Shown piece by piece: positions 1-9,176 of a stretch of 64,000 nt of DNA (positions are counted from its first letter, which is position 1; each line of letters opens with the position of its first letter). This DNA comes from Granulicella aggregans. Lineage in GTDB: Bacteria; Acidobacteriota; Terriglobia; Terriglobales; Acidobacteriaceae. The DNA is taken from NCBI RefSeq assembly GCF_014203275.1, contig NZ_JACHIP010000004.1, positions 62,001-126,000 on the forward strand, read 5' to 3'. The notes below the pieces were generated by a model. The model was not told the origin of the DNA. It did not search any database and saw only the letters and a program-made list of their open reading frames with translations. A program made the translations under genes and the position numbers.

Positions 1-2025
1 ATCGAGACAAACAACACCATCTATGGCCTTGGAGAAGTCATAAGTTTCACATTTGGCGTATCAACGATCACGAACAATATTTTTTTCGGTGACGGGAGTG
101 CTCTCGCGTGTAACGGTGTGACCGGACCGGTGACTGTAGATCATAACGATATTTATCTCCCTCAAGGCACCCAAGGTTATCCATGCACATTAGGCCCAGG
201 GAGTATTTCTGTTGATCCTCAGTTCGTAGACGCCTCGTTGGACGACTTCCATACGCAGCCAACGTCGCCCGTTGTTGCTGCAGGAGACATCAACGCTCCG
301 CAAGTTCCTCCTGCGGACCTCGATGCGAAGGCGCGGACGGTGTGCGGGACCATTGATATGGGGGTGTATGAAGTGCGCCCGCATCCGCCGATTGCGCTAA
401 CTTCCTCTCCGAACCCTTCGGTGGGCGGGAGCGATGTGACCTTTACGGCGACGCTGACCGGTAACTGCAATGTGCCAACGGGTGTGGTGACGTTTCTGGA
501 TGGAACGACCGTGCTTGGCACAGGCGCCCTGAACGGTAGCGCGGTGGCGACTTACGTCACGTCGGCGCTGACGGTGGGAAGCCACAACATCACCGCGACC
601 TATGCGGGCGACTTCAACTTCGATGCCAGCACCTCAAAACTGGTGGTGCAGGTGGTGACCGGGTATCCGACCGCGACGACGCTGACGGTATCGCCGAACC
701 CGGCGGCGGCGTTTCAAACAATCACGCTGAGCTCTGACGTATCGTCGCAATTCGGGTCGCCGACGGGGACGGTGGCGTTCTTTGCCGGGACGACGCTGCT
801 GGCGAATGCCACGGTGAACAGCAGCGGGTTGGCGACGGCGACGATCAACACGCTGGGGGCTGGGAGCTACAACATCTCGGCGGTGTACCAGGCGACGACG
901 AACTTCGCTTCGAGCCGATCGCCGGTGGTGGTTGAGGTGGTGAATGGAGCGCCGACGACGCCGGTGCTGACCTCTTCCCTGAATCCTTCGGCGTTCGGGC
1001 AGAGTGTGACGTTTACGACCAAGGTTGCGGCGACGAGTTCGACGGGGTCGCCTGCGGGGACGGTGAACTTTCTCGATGGGACGGCAGTGCTGGGGACGGT
1101 GACGGTCTCGGCTGCTGGCAATGCGAGCTTCAGCACGAGTTCGCTGGCGCTGGGGAGTCATACGGTGACGGCGGTGTATGGCGGCTCGGGGAATTTCGAC
1201 ACGAGCACTTCGAACACGGTGATGCAGGTGGTGACGCCGGTGGGGACGAGCGTTGCGTTGTCAGTGACACCGAATCCGGCGAACTTTGGGCAGACGGTGA
1301 CGCTGACGGCGAGTGTCCTGACGGGCGTCAGTGGAGTTGCGGCGGCTTCGGGGAACGTGGTCTTTGCGGACCAGGGTGGCGTGTTAGGGAGCACGGCGAT
1401 TGTGGCCGGGACGGCTACGTTTACGACGAGTTCGCTGAGCATTGGCACGCACAGCATCACGGCAAGTTATGTGGGGGGAGCGGAGTATGCGGGCGCGGTC
1501 TCGGCGGCTGTGGCCGAGGTGATTCAGAGCTACGACTTTTCGGTGAGCGTGACGCCGAATACGGTGACGATTCCTTCGGGTGACTACGCGGTAATGAGCG
1601 TGTCGGTGTCGCCGATTGGAGGGTACAAAGGGACGGTGACGCTGAGCTGCTCGGGAGTTCCGGTGAACGCACAGTGTGTCTTTCAGCCGGGGGCGACGGT
1701 ATCTTTGGCTGCTGGAGCGGTGGGCGAAAAGATGGTCTTCGACACAAGCCAGTTGTTTGAGTCGGGGACGCAAGTGGGAACGATTGCTGGGCGGAGTGGG
1801 CCGGTGCTGGCGATGATGTTCTTCCCGGTGCTGGCGTTGCTGGGGAGACGGAAGTGGAAGCTGCTGAGCTTGATTGCGGTGGTTGGACTGTTTGGGCTGC
1901 AGGGGTGCAGCGGGAAGCTGCCGGGGTCTACGCCGCCGGGGAGCTACCCGGTGACGGTGACGGCGAGCGATGGAGCAAGCGGCCTGTCGCACTCAGTGGG
2001 GATGACGGTGCGGGTGGGAGAGTGA
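1..2025 (+). CDS. Secreted beta-helix / Ig-like repeat protein (5' end outside window)
   Basis: The frame is open from base 1, so the gene starts upstream of the window. The first ~120 visible residues resemble the end of a right-handed beta-helix domain, finishing with a TVCGTIDMGVYE motif. Four or so Ig-like repeats of ~95 residues follow, each starting like SPNPS..G..VT and containing GTVxFxDGTxxLG and GSHxITAxYxG. A hydrophobic stretch near the end (AMMFFPVLALLG, then a basic RRKWK, then a second hydrophobic run with LQGCSG) may anchor the protein, and a last partial Ig-like segment follows it. Such proteins are typically exported surface or adhesion proteins; the ligand is unknown. The FW1/FW3 repeat pair begins 80 bp after the stop. 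The architecture is clear, the role is inferred. Confidence 0.8.
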   Translation: METNNTIYGLGEVISFTFGVSTITNNIFFGDGSALACNGVTGPVTVDHNDIYLPQGTQGYPCTLGPGSISVDPQFVDASLDDFHTQPTSPVVAAGDINAPQVPPADLDAKARTVCGTIDMGVYEVRPHPPIALTSSPNPSVGGSDVTFTATLTGNCNVPTGVVTFLDGTTVLGTGALNGSAVATYVTSALTVGSHNITATYAGDFNFDASTSKLVVQVVTGYPTATTLTVSPNPAAAFQTITLSSDVSSQFGSPTGTVAFFAGTTLLANATVNSSGLATATINTLGAGSYNISAVYQATTNFASSRSPVVVEVVNGAPTTPVLTSSLNPSAFGQSVTFTTKVAATSSTGSPAGTVNFLDGTAVLGTVTVSAAGNASFSTSSLALGSHTVTAVYGGSGNFDTSTSNTVMQVVTPVGTSVALSVTPNPANFGQTVTLTASVLTGVSGVAAASGNVVFADQGGVLGSTAIVAGTATFTTSSLSIGTHSITASYVGGAEYAGAVSAAVAEVIQSYDFSVSVTPNTVTIPSGDYAVMSVSVSPIGGYKGTVTLSCSGVPVNAQCVFQPGATVSLAAGAVGEKMVFDTSQLFESGTQVGTIAGRSGPVLAMMFFPVLALLGRRKWKLLSLIAVVGLFGLQGCSGKLPGSTPPGSYPVTVTASDGASGLSHSVGMTVRVGE

Positions 2026-2105
2026 AGACGTTGATGGTTTGTATATCGGACCCGGAGTGAAGGAAGCGCCGCGGATATGGCTGATGGTGGTGCGGTGGCT
2101 CTATT

Positions 2106-2166
2106 CCCACCCATGGCCAGCTGCGAGCCATGGGTGGGGCGTCCGTCGCTTCGGTCGAGATGACGT
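2106..2166 (+). repeat. FW1 hairpin fused to FW3 tail
   Basis: FW1 hairpin (CCCACCCATGGC / GCCATGGGTGGGG) at 2106-2140 runs straight into the right half of FW3 (GTCCGTCGCTTCGGTCGAG) at 2141-2166, without the left half of FW3. It lies between two genes pointing at each other. Confidence 0.85.
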
Positions 2167-2196
2167 TCCTTTGGGAATAAGCCGCGTCGGCTGAAG

Positions 2197-3792
2197 TCAG
2201 GAGTTTGCTGGCTTGGGCTCTGCGTCTGCTTCGATGAGGGGTGGGACTGGAGTTTCGGGGGTCAGGGCGGGCTTGCGTTTGTGCCAGTCTGTGGCTTGCT
2301 GGAAGGCATAGGCGAGTGCGAGGACCTTGCCTTCGGAGAAGTGAGGACCGGCGATCATCAGGCCAACGGGAAGGCCGCTCTTCGAGAAGCCGCAGGGGAG
2401 CGTCAGCGCGGGAACTCCGTAGACATCGAAGGGTGCGGTGTTGTAGCAGCCTGATGTGGGATCGAAGAAGTCATAGGCCTTCTTGGGCTTGCGATCGCTC
2501 ATCTCTACCTTCAATGAGTCTTTGAGGGACTTAGGCAGGCTGGTGGTGGTGGGCATGACGACCAGGTCGATCTCTTTGAAAGCGGCGTCGACGTGGCGGC
2601 GGATCATGGCGAGCGTGTAGTGAGCGTTCGAGCTGTCGGAGGCGGTCGCGGGCGTGAGGATGGACTTCATGTCGCCGAGGGTGGGAGGCATGTAGTTCAT
2701 GCCGGATTGCTTGATGAGCGGCTCGTGATAGGCGGCGGTGTCGCCGATGGCGTTGAAGAAGTTTTCGCCCTCGGGCATGGCAGGGAGCGGAGCGTGAGAG
2801 GTGATGCCGCGGGTGAGCTTGCTGAGAACTAGGACCGCGGCGGCTACGATTTCTGCTACTTCGGGTTCTAGGTGATCGTAGTACTCGACCGGTGCGCCTA
2901 GACGGAAGCTGGAAACGGGCTGGTTCATGAGCTTGAAGTAGTCCTGCTTCGGGGCTTGGACGCTGAAGGGGTCCTGATTGTCGTAGCCTGCTAGCTCGGT
3001 CAGCATGAGGGCTACGTCTTCGACGGTGCGGGCCATGGGGCCGCAGTGGTCAAGCGAGGCCAGGCAGGGGATGATGCCGCGAATGGAGACCAGGCCGGTG
3101 GTGGGCTTGATGCCGACGATGCCGCACCAGGAGGAGGGCACGCGGATGCTGCCTCCAGTGTCGGTGCCGAGGGCGCCGTAGCAGAGGTCGGCGGCGACGG
3201 CGGCGCCTGAGCCAGCGGAGCTGCCGCCGGTGACGAGCTCGAGGTTCCAGGGATTGCGCGAGGGGCCGAAGTAGGATACGTCGCCGGTGCAGCCGAGGGC
3301 GAACTCGTGAAGGTTGACCTTGCCGAGGATGACTGCGCCGGAGGCTACGAGCTTCGTCACTACTTCTGCGTCTTCGGTGGGGACGCGGGTGCGGAACATC
3401 GGGCTGGCGGCAGTGGTGCGGGTGCCAGCGGTGTCGATGTTGTCCTTGAGGGCGATGGGGATGCCGTGGAGCGGGCTGCGAAACTTTCCCGCTTTCGCCT
3501 CTTCGTCCAGCTGCGCGGCCTGCTTCAGGGCTTCCGTGGCCATGAGGGTGACGTAGGAGTTCACCTTGGGGTCGTAGATGGCGATGCGGGCGAGAAGCGC
3601 TTTGGTTAACTGCGTCGAGGTGACGGTGCGATTGCGGATGCGGGTCGATGCTTCGAGTAGGGTGAGGCTGGTTAGGTCGTCGCTTAGGGCTTCAGACGCG
3701 GATAGCGGGTTAGGTGAGGCGGAGAATAGGCCTCCGATGGCGAGGGTGCTGCCGCACAGGGTGGTGAAGTCGCGTCGAGAGAGCTTTTTCAT
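2197..3792 (-). CDS. Amidase signature family enzyme with twin-arginine signal
   Basis: A 531-residue hydrolase of the amidase signature family, which cleaves carboxylic amides with a Ser-cisSer-Lys triad. The family pattern is visible: Lys116 in GIPIALKDNI, the glycine/serine loop GGSSAGSGAAVA around residue 191 (cis-Ser), and the nucleophile Ser215 in TDTGGSIRVPS. The N-terminus MKKLSRRDFTTLCGSTLA carries a twin-arginine (RRDF) export motif followed by a hydrophobic stretch, so it is probably exported folded to the periplasm. Full length for exported members. AAAGGCGG precedes the ATG. It resembles GatA but lies alone without gatB/gatC, so it is a stand-alone amidase; the substrate cannot be read from sequence. 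Confidence 0.92.
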   Translation of the reverse strand: MKKLSRRDFTTLCGSTLAIGGLFSASPNPLSASEALSDDLTSLTLLEASTRIRNRTVTSTQLTKALLARIAIYDPKVNSYVTLMATEALKQAAQLDEEAKAGKFRSPLHGIPIALKDNIDTAGTRTTAASPMFRTRVPTEDAEVVTKLVASGAVILGKVNLHEFALGCTGDVSYFGPSRNPWNLELVTGGSSAGSGAAVAADLCYGALGTDTGGSIRVPSSWCGIVGIKPTTGLVSIRGIIPCLASLDHCGPMARTVEDVALMLTELAGYDNQDPFSVQAPKQDYFKLMNQPVSSFRLGAPVEYYDHLEPEVAEIVAAAVLVLSKLTRGITSHAPLPAMPEGENFFNAIGDTAAYHEPLIKQSGMNYMPPTLGDMKSILTPATASDSSNAHYTLAMIRRHVDAAFKEIDLVVMPTTTSLPKSLKDSLKVEMSDRKPKKAYDFFDPTSGCYNTAPFDVYGVPALTLPCGFSKSGLPVGLMIAGPHFSEGKVLALAYAFQQATDWHKRKPALTPETPVPPLIEADAEPKPANS

Positions 3793-3881
3793 GGACCGCC
3801 TTTGAGTTTGTGATGACTTAGAGTCTCTGCTTCGGGAGCGTGACGCAAGGGGGAATGCTGGTGAGGTGTGCGTTTTACGAT

Positions 3882-3981
3882 CCCACCCATGACCAAAGGC
3901 GCGTCATGGATGGGGCACCCGATTCCTCGTGGCGATGGCAACGCTTAAAGGCAAACGCAGATCCCCTTCGGGGATGACAAA
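3882..3981 (+). repeat. FW1 (CATGAC stem) and FW5 hairpins
   Basis: FW1 at 3882-3920 with stem CATGAC / GTCATG instead of CATGGC / GCCATG. FW5 at 3957-3981 (GCAGATCCCC-TTCG-GGGATGACAA). Both sit upstream of the flavin oxidoreductase gene. Confidence 0.85.
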
Positions 3982-4023
3982 TAAAAAGAAGTAAGGATGA
4001 CAAACTAGTGGGGAGGATTCTTT

Positions 4024-5060
4024 ATGCAGATTGGGATTGATAGTTTTGCGGCGGTGATCTCGGAGCCGGGTGGGGTGGCGATGTCGGCGGGGCAGAGGAT
4101 TGCGAATCTGCTGGAAGAGATTGAGATGGCCGATCAGGTGGGGTTGGATACGTTTGGGATTGGGGAACATCATCGGGAGGAGTTTCTGGACTCGGCTCCG
4201 GTGGTGCTGCTGGCGGCGGCGGCGCGGACTAAGCGGATTACGCTGACGAGTGCTGTGACGGTGTTGAGCGCGGCTGACCCGGTGAGGGTGTTTCAGGAGT
4301 TTGCGACGCTCGACCTGGTGTCGAAGGGGCGGGCGGAGATGGTGGTGGGGCGGGGGTCGTTTGGCGAGGCTTATCCGCTTTTTGGGATGAAGTTCGAGGA
4401 CTATGACTCGTTGTTTGAGGAGAAGCTGGAGCTGCTGCTGGAGGTGCGCGACAACGTGCATGTGGAATGGGCGGGCAAGCATCGGGCGGCGTTAACCGGG
4501 CAGGGAGTGTATCCGCGGCCCATTCAGGAGAAGCTACCGATCTGGGTTGGAGTGGGTGGGACGCCGGCTTCGTTTGCTCGCGCCGGGGCGTTGGGGCTGC
4601 CGCTGATGGTGGCGATTATTGGCGGGGAGCCGCATCGCTTCGCGCCGCTGATTGAGCTTTATCGCGAAGCGGGGCGTCGGGCTGGGGTTCCGGCTGGTGA
4701 GTTGAAGGTGGGGCTGCATCAGTTCGGGTTTGTTGGAGAAACATCTCAAGGAGCTTCGGATGAGTTTTGGCCCGGGCATGAGCGGATGTTCACGCACATC
4801 GGCAAGGAGCGTGGGTGGCCGCCGACTACTCGGGAGAACTTTGAGGCTACGCGGGGGAGACCGGGGCTTACCTGATTGGGACTGCGGAGGAGATTGTGGA
4901 GAAGATTCTGCGGGAGAATGAGGCTCTGGGTGGGCTGGCGAGGATTACGTTCCAGATGACGAATGTGGCGTTGGAGCATAAGCAGATGTTGAAGTCGATT
5001 GAGATGCTGGGGACGAAGGTGGCTCCTATGGTGAGGAAGGCTCTGGGTGTTTCGGTTTGA
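4024..5060 (+). pseudogene. LLM-class flavin-dependent oxidoreductase, frameshifted near 4850-4866
   Basis: The N-terminal 283 residues (frame of 4024) are a luciferase-like monooxygenase family protein (F420/FMN-dependent TIM barrel): GIDSFAAVIS start, ADQVGLDTFGIGEHH, TLDLVSKGRAEMVVGRGSF and PIWVGVGGTPASF. This frame stops at 4875 after the unusual tail ATRGRPGLT. In another frame the expected C-terminus continues at once: AYLIGTAEEIVEKIL at 4866 through MLGTKVAPMVRKAL to a stop at 5060. One base appears lost in the G-rich stretch 4850-4866. Either the gene is a recent pseudogene, or the base is a homopolymer sequencing error and a ~345-residue enzyme is intact. ATG 4024 has AGGA-type spacing upstream (GGGGAGGATTCTTT). 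Confidence 0.82.
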
Positions 5061-5087
5061 AAAAGACCGCTGGGATAGGGTTTACGT

Positions 5088-5222
5088 CCCACCCATGACC
5101 AAAGGCGTGTCATGGATGGGGCACCCGGGCGTTGTCCAGGAAAAGTACCTTGGCCGAAAGGGGCGAACGGTCTGGGTTCAGTAAAAAGTTCGTCGGGGTC
5201 CTCACTCCGTTCCGGATGACGG
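5088..5222 (+). repeat. FW1 (CATGAC stem) and stem-less FW2
   Basis: FW1 at 5088-5127 with the CATGAC / GTCATG stem. A short FW2 at 5195-5222 (GGGGTCC...CCGGATGACGG) has almost no stem. They sit between converging genes. Confidence 0.75.
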
Positions 5223-5275
5223 CAAAGACTTGTGGCGAAAGGCTACCGGCAGACGAGGGGACTCTCGCGGCGAAG

Positions 5276-5917
5276 CTACCAGGTGATGTAGACGCCCTTC
5301 TTGATCCATTGCGAGTTGGTTAGCTGGAGCATCATGAAGTCGGCTACGTCGGAGCGGGAGATGCTTGAACCGTTATGGGGGAGAGCGTCGGGGTCGATGC
5401 GGTAGTGGCCCTTGGCGGGGCCGCCGGTGAGCATGGGGGGCATGACCATGGTCCAATCGAGATTGCTGTGGGAGAGGATGGCGTACTGGAAGATCTGGGA
5501 GGCTACCGGATACTTGAGGAAGACGTTGTAGACGATCTTCTGGACGATCCAGCGACGCCAGGAAGCCTGCTTGTCGAGTGAGTTGGGGAGAGCTCCCGCG
5601 GAGCCGAGGGCGATGAGACGACTGGGGCCGTACTGCTCCATGGCGGCGGTGATGAGGGGCATGGCGCGTTCGAGGACGTCCTCTTTTTTGAACGGCGAGT
5701 GAGCGCCGAGGGCGGAGAAGACGGCGTCGGTATCGCGGAGAGTCGCGGAGATGGCGGCCGGATCGAAGACGCTGCCTTCGACGACGCGACAGCGGGCGGC
5801 GTAGGGGAACTTTTTGGGTTCTCGGACCAGGGCGGAGACGGTGTGACCGGCGGCCAGGGCGCGGCCGGTGAGAAGTGAGCCGGTGCGGCCATTGGCTCCG
5901 AAGATGGCGATGTGCAT
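5276..5917 (-). CDS. NAD(P)-binding Rossmann protein (atypical SDR, NmrA/YwnB-like)
   Basis: A 213-residue protein that opens with a dinucleotide-binding motif, MHIAIFGANGRTGSLLTGRA (GxNGxTG). AGHTVSALVREPKK and VVEGSVFDPAAISATLRDTDAVFSALG follow, as in atypical short-chain dehydrogenases with NAD(P)H-binding domains. It is probably a redox sensor or oxidoreductase; the classical YxxxK site is not seen in the usual place. I prefer the ATG at 5917 because AGGAG lies 7-11 bases upstream and the Rossmann motif starts immediately. The longer frame to 6016 adds 33 residues with no family resemblance. A perfect inverted repeat lies 112-126 bp upstream. Confidence 0.85.
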   Translation of the reverse strand: MHIAIFGANGRTGSLLTGRALAAGHTVSALVREPKKFPYAARCRVVEGSVFDPAAISATLRDTDAVFSALGAHSPFKKEDVLERAMPLITAAMEQYGPSRLIALGSAGALPNSLDKQASWRRWIVQKIVYNVFLKYPVASQIFQYAILSHSNLDWTMVMPPMLTGGPAKGHYRIDPDALPHNGSSISRSDVADFMMLQLTNSQWIKKGVYITW

Positions 5918-6028
5918 GGGAGGACTCCTGAGACTGGGGTGCTGCTGGGTTCGATGCCGATTATCCACTGGGCACAAGGCCGGCTGTTCAAAAAAGAGGC
6001 TTGGTAAGGTGTTCATTCTTTGAATACT

Positions 6029-6043
6029 TGGGAAATATTCCCA
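6029..6043. promoter_or_regulatory. Perfect inverted repeat, possible operator
   Basis: TGGGAA-ATA-TTCCCA, 6-bp arms around a 3-nt centre, about 110 bp upstream of the NAD(P)-binding protein gene on the minus strand. It could be a regulator-binding site; nothing else supports this. Confidence 0.3.
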
Positions 6044-6691
6044 CGATACGAACGTTTCTTCTTCGCGGCTGTGCGAAAGCCATTGTGCGGAAGTGGGATA
6101 AGGGAGGACGGATGGGGGATTGGCAGCCGGGTAATCCGATGCTTGCGATTGGGATCAACCGGATTTGTAAAACGGGACAGAGGCGGATGTCGTTGAATCA
6201 GTTGGGCGTTGGCTGAGTTTCCACATTTCCAGCGTGAACGACTACTGCTACTAGTATTTGTCTCTCTTTTATCTAGTTTCTTAGAAGCAGTCGCCGGGGT
6301 GGAGTTTGTAGAGGTTCGAGAAGCCACCGTGGCGGGTATTTGTGGCAGCCCACCCATGGCCAAGTGCGAGCCATGGGTGGGGCACCCGACTTCGTGCCTG
6401 ATCCCTCTCGTGTTTGTGGCGAGCAGGGCGCGACGGACGCGGGGTTCACAGAGCTGCATGGGATTTGCACAAAGTTTGTTGTCGCTTGTGAGGGAGGTAA
6501 ACCCTAGAATCAGGAGGATAGGCAACTGACGATGCGATGCATCAAAGAGAGTGCACGGTTTGGCCTCTTCGGTGTAGAGTTTTTGCAAGCGGCCACAGTA
6601 CGAACGAGTTACGCGATTGATGGAATTGGAGACAGAGACCGTGATAGATGCTACCGAGGATGTTGCCAAGGATTCTGGTAAGGAGACTGGG
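6044..6691. other. Intergenic region upstream of dnaN, with one FW1 hairpin
   Basis: About 650 bp with no convincing gene. FW1 (CATGGC stem) lies at 6349-6388. The stretch 6240-6290 is locally AT-rich. Weak DnaA-box-like 9-mers occur at 5961-5969 (TTATCCACT, 8 of 9), near 6217 (GTTTCCACA) and near 6468 (ATTTGCACA). dnaA itself is not next to dnaN here. The dnaN promoter must lie in this gap, but I could not pick it out. Confidence 0.45.
6349..6388 (+). repeat. FW1 hairpin
   Basis: CCCACCCATGGC ... GAGCCATGGGTGGGGCACCCG, a canonical copy preceded by TGTGGCAG. Confidence 0.9.
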
Positions 6692-7861
6692 ATGACGACC
6701 GCCGCGGCACCAACCGGCAACCTTGAGATCACCGTTTCGCGGGCGGAGTTGCTGCGGGAGTTGACGGCGGCGCAGAGTGTTGTGGAGCGGAAGACGACGA
6801 TCCCGATCCTTTCGAACTTTCTGTTCGAGGCGACGGTGGGCGAGGGAGAGACGGCCGGGCGGCTGACGATTACCGCGACCGATCTGGACCAGAGCCTGCG
6901 GACGAGTTGCGCGGCGAAGGTGAAGAAGCCGGGCGCGTGCACGATTCCGGCGCGCAAGCTTTACGACTACATCAAGCTGCTGCCCGAGGGCGAGATCTCG
7001 ATCAAGCTGATGGACAACCACTGGGTGCAGATTCGGGCGGGTCGGTCGAATACGAAGATGGTCGGCATGGCGCGCGCGAACTTCCCGCAGGTGCCCGAGT
7101 TCCCTGCTTCTGGAGCGTACAAGATCGCGGTGCCTTCGCTGAAGAACATGGTGTCGAAGACGATCTTCGCCATTTCGAACGAGGAGAGCCGGTACACGCT
7201 GAACGGCGCGCTGCTGGTGCTGAAGGCGGAGTCGATGGCGATGGTGGCGACGGATGGCCACCGGCTGGCGCATATCGAGAAGACGGGCGAGACGCTTGAG
7301 GGGATCTCGGGCGAGAAGAAGACGCTGATCCCGAGGAAGGCGCTGGCGGAGATCGCTTCCCTGCTGGGTTCGACCGATGCGGAGACGCTGGACTTTGCGG
7401 ATGATGACCAGACGCTGTTCTTCAAGATTGGCGGGCGGGTGCTTACGAGCCGCAAGCTGACAGGACAGTTCCCGAACTATGAGGCGGTTCTTCCTCGCGA
7501 AAACACCAAATTCGTCATCGTTCGGTCGGAAGACCTGATGGCCGCGATTCAGCGTGTGGCGCAGTTTGCGGATGAGCGCTCGGGTGCGATCAAGATCCGG
7601 CTGGAGCAGAACGAGTTGAAGCTGTCTTCATCTTCTACGGATGCGGGTGAGTCGGAAGATACGATCGAGACGCCTTATAACTATGACCCGCTCGTGGTGG
7701 GTTTCAACAGCCAGTATCTGATCGACTTTTTGAAGGCGATTGGGACGCAGGGCGAGGTTCGGCTGGAGTTCAAGGACGCGCAGAGTGCGGGGCAGATGCG
7801 GCCGGAAGATGGCAATGAGGATGTGAAATATCGGTATATCTTGATGCCGATGCGGATTTGA
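6692..7861 (+). CDS. dnaN: DNA polymerase III beta subunit (sliding clamp)
   Basis: A 389-residue clamp that encircles DNA and tethers polymerase III. Family hallmarks are the N-terminal LEITVSRAELLRELTAAQSV with the IPILSNFLFE strand, ITATDLDQSLRTS, the second-domain YTLNGALLVL and VATDGHRLAHIE, and the C-terminus DVKYRYILMPMRI, which ends in the expected MPMR. I chose ATG 6692 because AGGAG sits six bases before it. An upstream ATG at 6617 would add 25 acidic residues not typical of the family. It is a single gene here, without dnaA or recF beside it, and a strong hairpin terminator follows. Confidence 0.96.
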   Translation: MTTAAAPTGNLEITVSRAELLRELTAAQSVVERKTTIPILSNFLFEATVGEGETAGRLTITATDLDQSLRTSCAAKVKKPGACTIPARKLYDYIKLLPEGEISIKLMDNHWVQIRAGRSNTKMVGMARANFPQVPEFPASGAYKIAVPSLKNMVSKTIFAISNEESRYTLNGALLVLKAESMAMVATDGHRLAHIEKTGETLEGISGEKKTLIPRKALAEIASLLGSTDAETLDFADDDQTLFFKIGGRVLTSRKLTGQFPNYEAVLPRENTKFVIVRSEDLMAAIQRVAQFADERSGAIKIRLEQNELKLSSSSTDAGESEDTIETPYNYDPLVVGFNSQYLIDFLKAIGTQGEVRLEFKDAQSAGQMRPEDGNEDVKYRYILMPMRI

Positions 7862-7880
7862 TTTTTCTACGTCGAAGTTA

Positions 7881-7916
7881 AAGAGGCGGCCCCTTGTGGG
7901 CCGCCTCTTCTGTTTG
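7881..7916 (+). terminator. Rho-independent terminator of dnaN
   Basis: A 12-bp perfect stem AAGAGGCGGCCC / GGGCCGCCTCTT with a 5-nt loop (7881-7909), followed by CTGTTTGT. It ends the dnaN transcript. Confidence 0.85.
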
Positions 7917-7996
7917 TGTGAGGTCAGAGGATAAGCTGTGCAAAAAAATCCGGGTCGCGCTTCGCGCGAAGCGGGCGCACGGGGATTGCGATGGTC

Positions 7997-8027
7997 ACCG
8001 CCGGCTGAAGCCCGCTACTACTCCGGG
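7997..8027 (+). repeat. FW4 element
   Basis: CGGCTGAAGCCCGCTACTACTCCGGG-type element, imperfect hairpin around GGCTGAAGCC. One of several FW4 copies in the window. Confidence 0.7.
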
Positions 8028-8116
8028 ATTGACCTATAGCAGGGTTCGGAGGAGCCGGGATGCTTACGGATGCTCCCTTTCGAATGCTGAAAGCGTCTAC
8101 TTATGCAGAGGTTTTT

Positions 8117-9103
8117 ATGTTTAAGTCGCTGGCAATTGCTTCCTCCCTACTTGTTACAGCTGCGGGCGTGATGTCTGCACAGACTGCTGATTTGACTGGA
8201 TCCGCGGCGACGCAATCGCCAGCCCCTGTTGTTCGGGCGTATCAGGCTAACCCTGCGCCACCTGCACCTCCTCAGCCTCCTGCTCCTCCAACGCCGCCCG
8301 TGGCTCCGGATGCGAACCAGGGGCCCTATTCACAGTCGGGACAGGGTCCGAATCAGGGGCAGTGGGACAGCCGTGGGCCGATGGTAAGGCGGGGACGGTA
8401 TCGGCAGGATGATGGGCAGGAGGCGATGCAGCGGCCGGCACCGATTCAGGACTCGCAGCCGGTGGCTGGAGTTTGGCTGCGGTCGCGGTCGACGAGCGTG
8501 GTGAGGACGATCTCGGCTACGCCGCAGGGGACGGAGATTCGGGTGGAGAAGGGTGTGCTGAATGTGAGCGTGCACCAGCCGTCGCAGCACATTGCGATAC
8601 TGGTCGACCTGCCGGGAGGACAGACTTCCCTGCTGAAGGATGGGCTGTATACGTTCAACGCGGATACGAATACGGTGCGGGTGCTGCGTGGAGAGGCTGC
8701 GGCGTTTCCTGCCCTGAACGGTCATCCTGAAGCGACTCCGGTCTCTGCCGATGGCAAGGGCGGGCGTGACTCTCGCGATAAGGGGATCAAGGTGAAGGAG
8801 GACCATCAGCTCTCGTTCGTGATGTCGACGGTTCCAGGAGCGGAGCGGATCAAGTCGGTGGAGGCTTATCCGTATGAGTTGGCGACGGATTTGCTGCCGG
8901 CTGGAGGGGATGGGCGGCAGTATGCGAACGTCTCCGGGGAGGATGGGCCCTATGGGTATGGTTATGGGGGTGGATATCCTTATGGGTACTACCCGGGCTA
9001 CTACGGGTTCGGCTATCCGTATGGATACGGTATTGGGATTGGGTACTACGGCGGATTTGGCGGTGGATACCGGGGTGGGTATCGCGGCGGGTTTCGGCGG
9101 TAG
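8117..9103 (+). CDS. Secreted FecR-like protein with Gly/Tyr-rich tail
   Basis: 328 residues. The signal peptide is MFKSLAIASSLLVTAAGVMSAQT, then a proline-rich segment (PAPPAPPQPPAPPTPP). The middle region has short beta-type motifs such as GTEIRVEKGVLNVSV and LLKDGLYTFNADTNTVRVLRGEAAA, reminiscent of FecR-type domains. The last ~50 residues are almost entirely Gly and Tyr (YGYGYGGGYPYGYYPGYYG, GGFGGGYRGGYRGGF). I chose ATG 8117 because it starts the signal peptide and AGAGG lies 6 bases before it; the longer frame from 8060 is unlikely. The function is unknown; a cell-envelope or surface role is likely. A second copy of the tail coding sequence lies just downstream. Confidence 0.78.
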   Translation: MFKSLAIASSLLVTAAGVMSAQTADLTGSAATQSPAPVVRAYQANPAPPAPPQPPAPPTPPVAPDANQGPYSQSGQGPNQGQWDSRGPMVRRGRYRQDDGQEAMQRPAPIQDSQPVAGVWLRSRSTSVVRTISATPQGTEIRVEKGVLNVSVHQPSQHIAILVDLPGGQTSLLKDGLYTFNADTNTVRVLRGEAAAFPALNGHPEATPVSADGKGGRDSRDKGIKVKEDHQLSFVMSTVPGAERIKSVEAYPYELATDLLPAGGDGRQYANVSGEDGPYGYGYGGGYPYGYYPGYYGFGYPYGYGIGIGYYGGFGGGYRGGYRGGFRR

Positions 9104-9109
9104 ATAAAG

Positions 9110-9172
9110 CGGTTCGTGCTTCGCACGAATGTCCCACCCATGGCCAAAAGCGAGCCATGGGTGGGGCACCCG
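9110..9172 (+). repeat. HG hairpin plus FW1 hairpin
   Basis: HG (TTCGTGC-TTC-GCACGAA) at 9112-9128 followed by FW1 (CATGGC stem) at 9133-9172. The pair lies exactly between the end of the Gly/Tyr-rich gene and the duplicate of its tail. Confidence 0.9.
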
Positions 9173-9176
9173 GCAC

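Noticed and set aside
6001..6529. Short plus-strand frames upstream of dnaN
   Set aside because: One runs through an FW1 repeat; neither has a ribosome site or recognisable domain.
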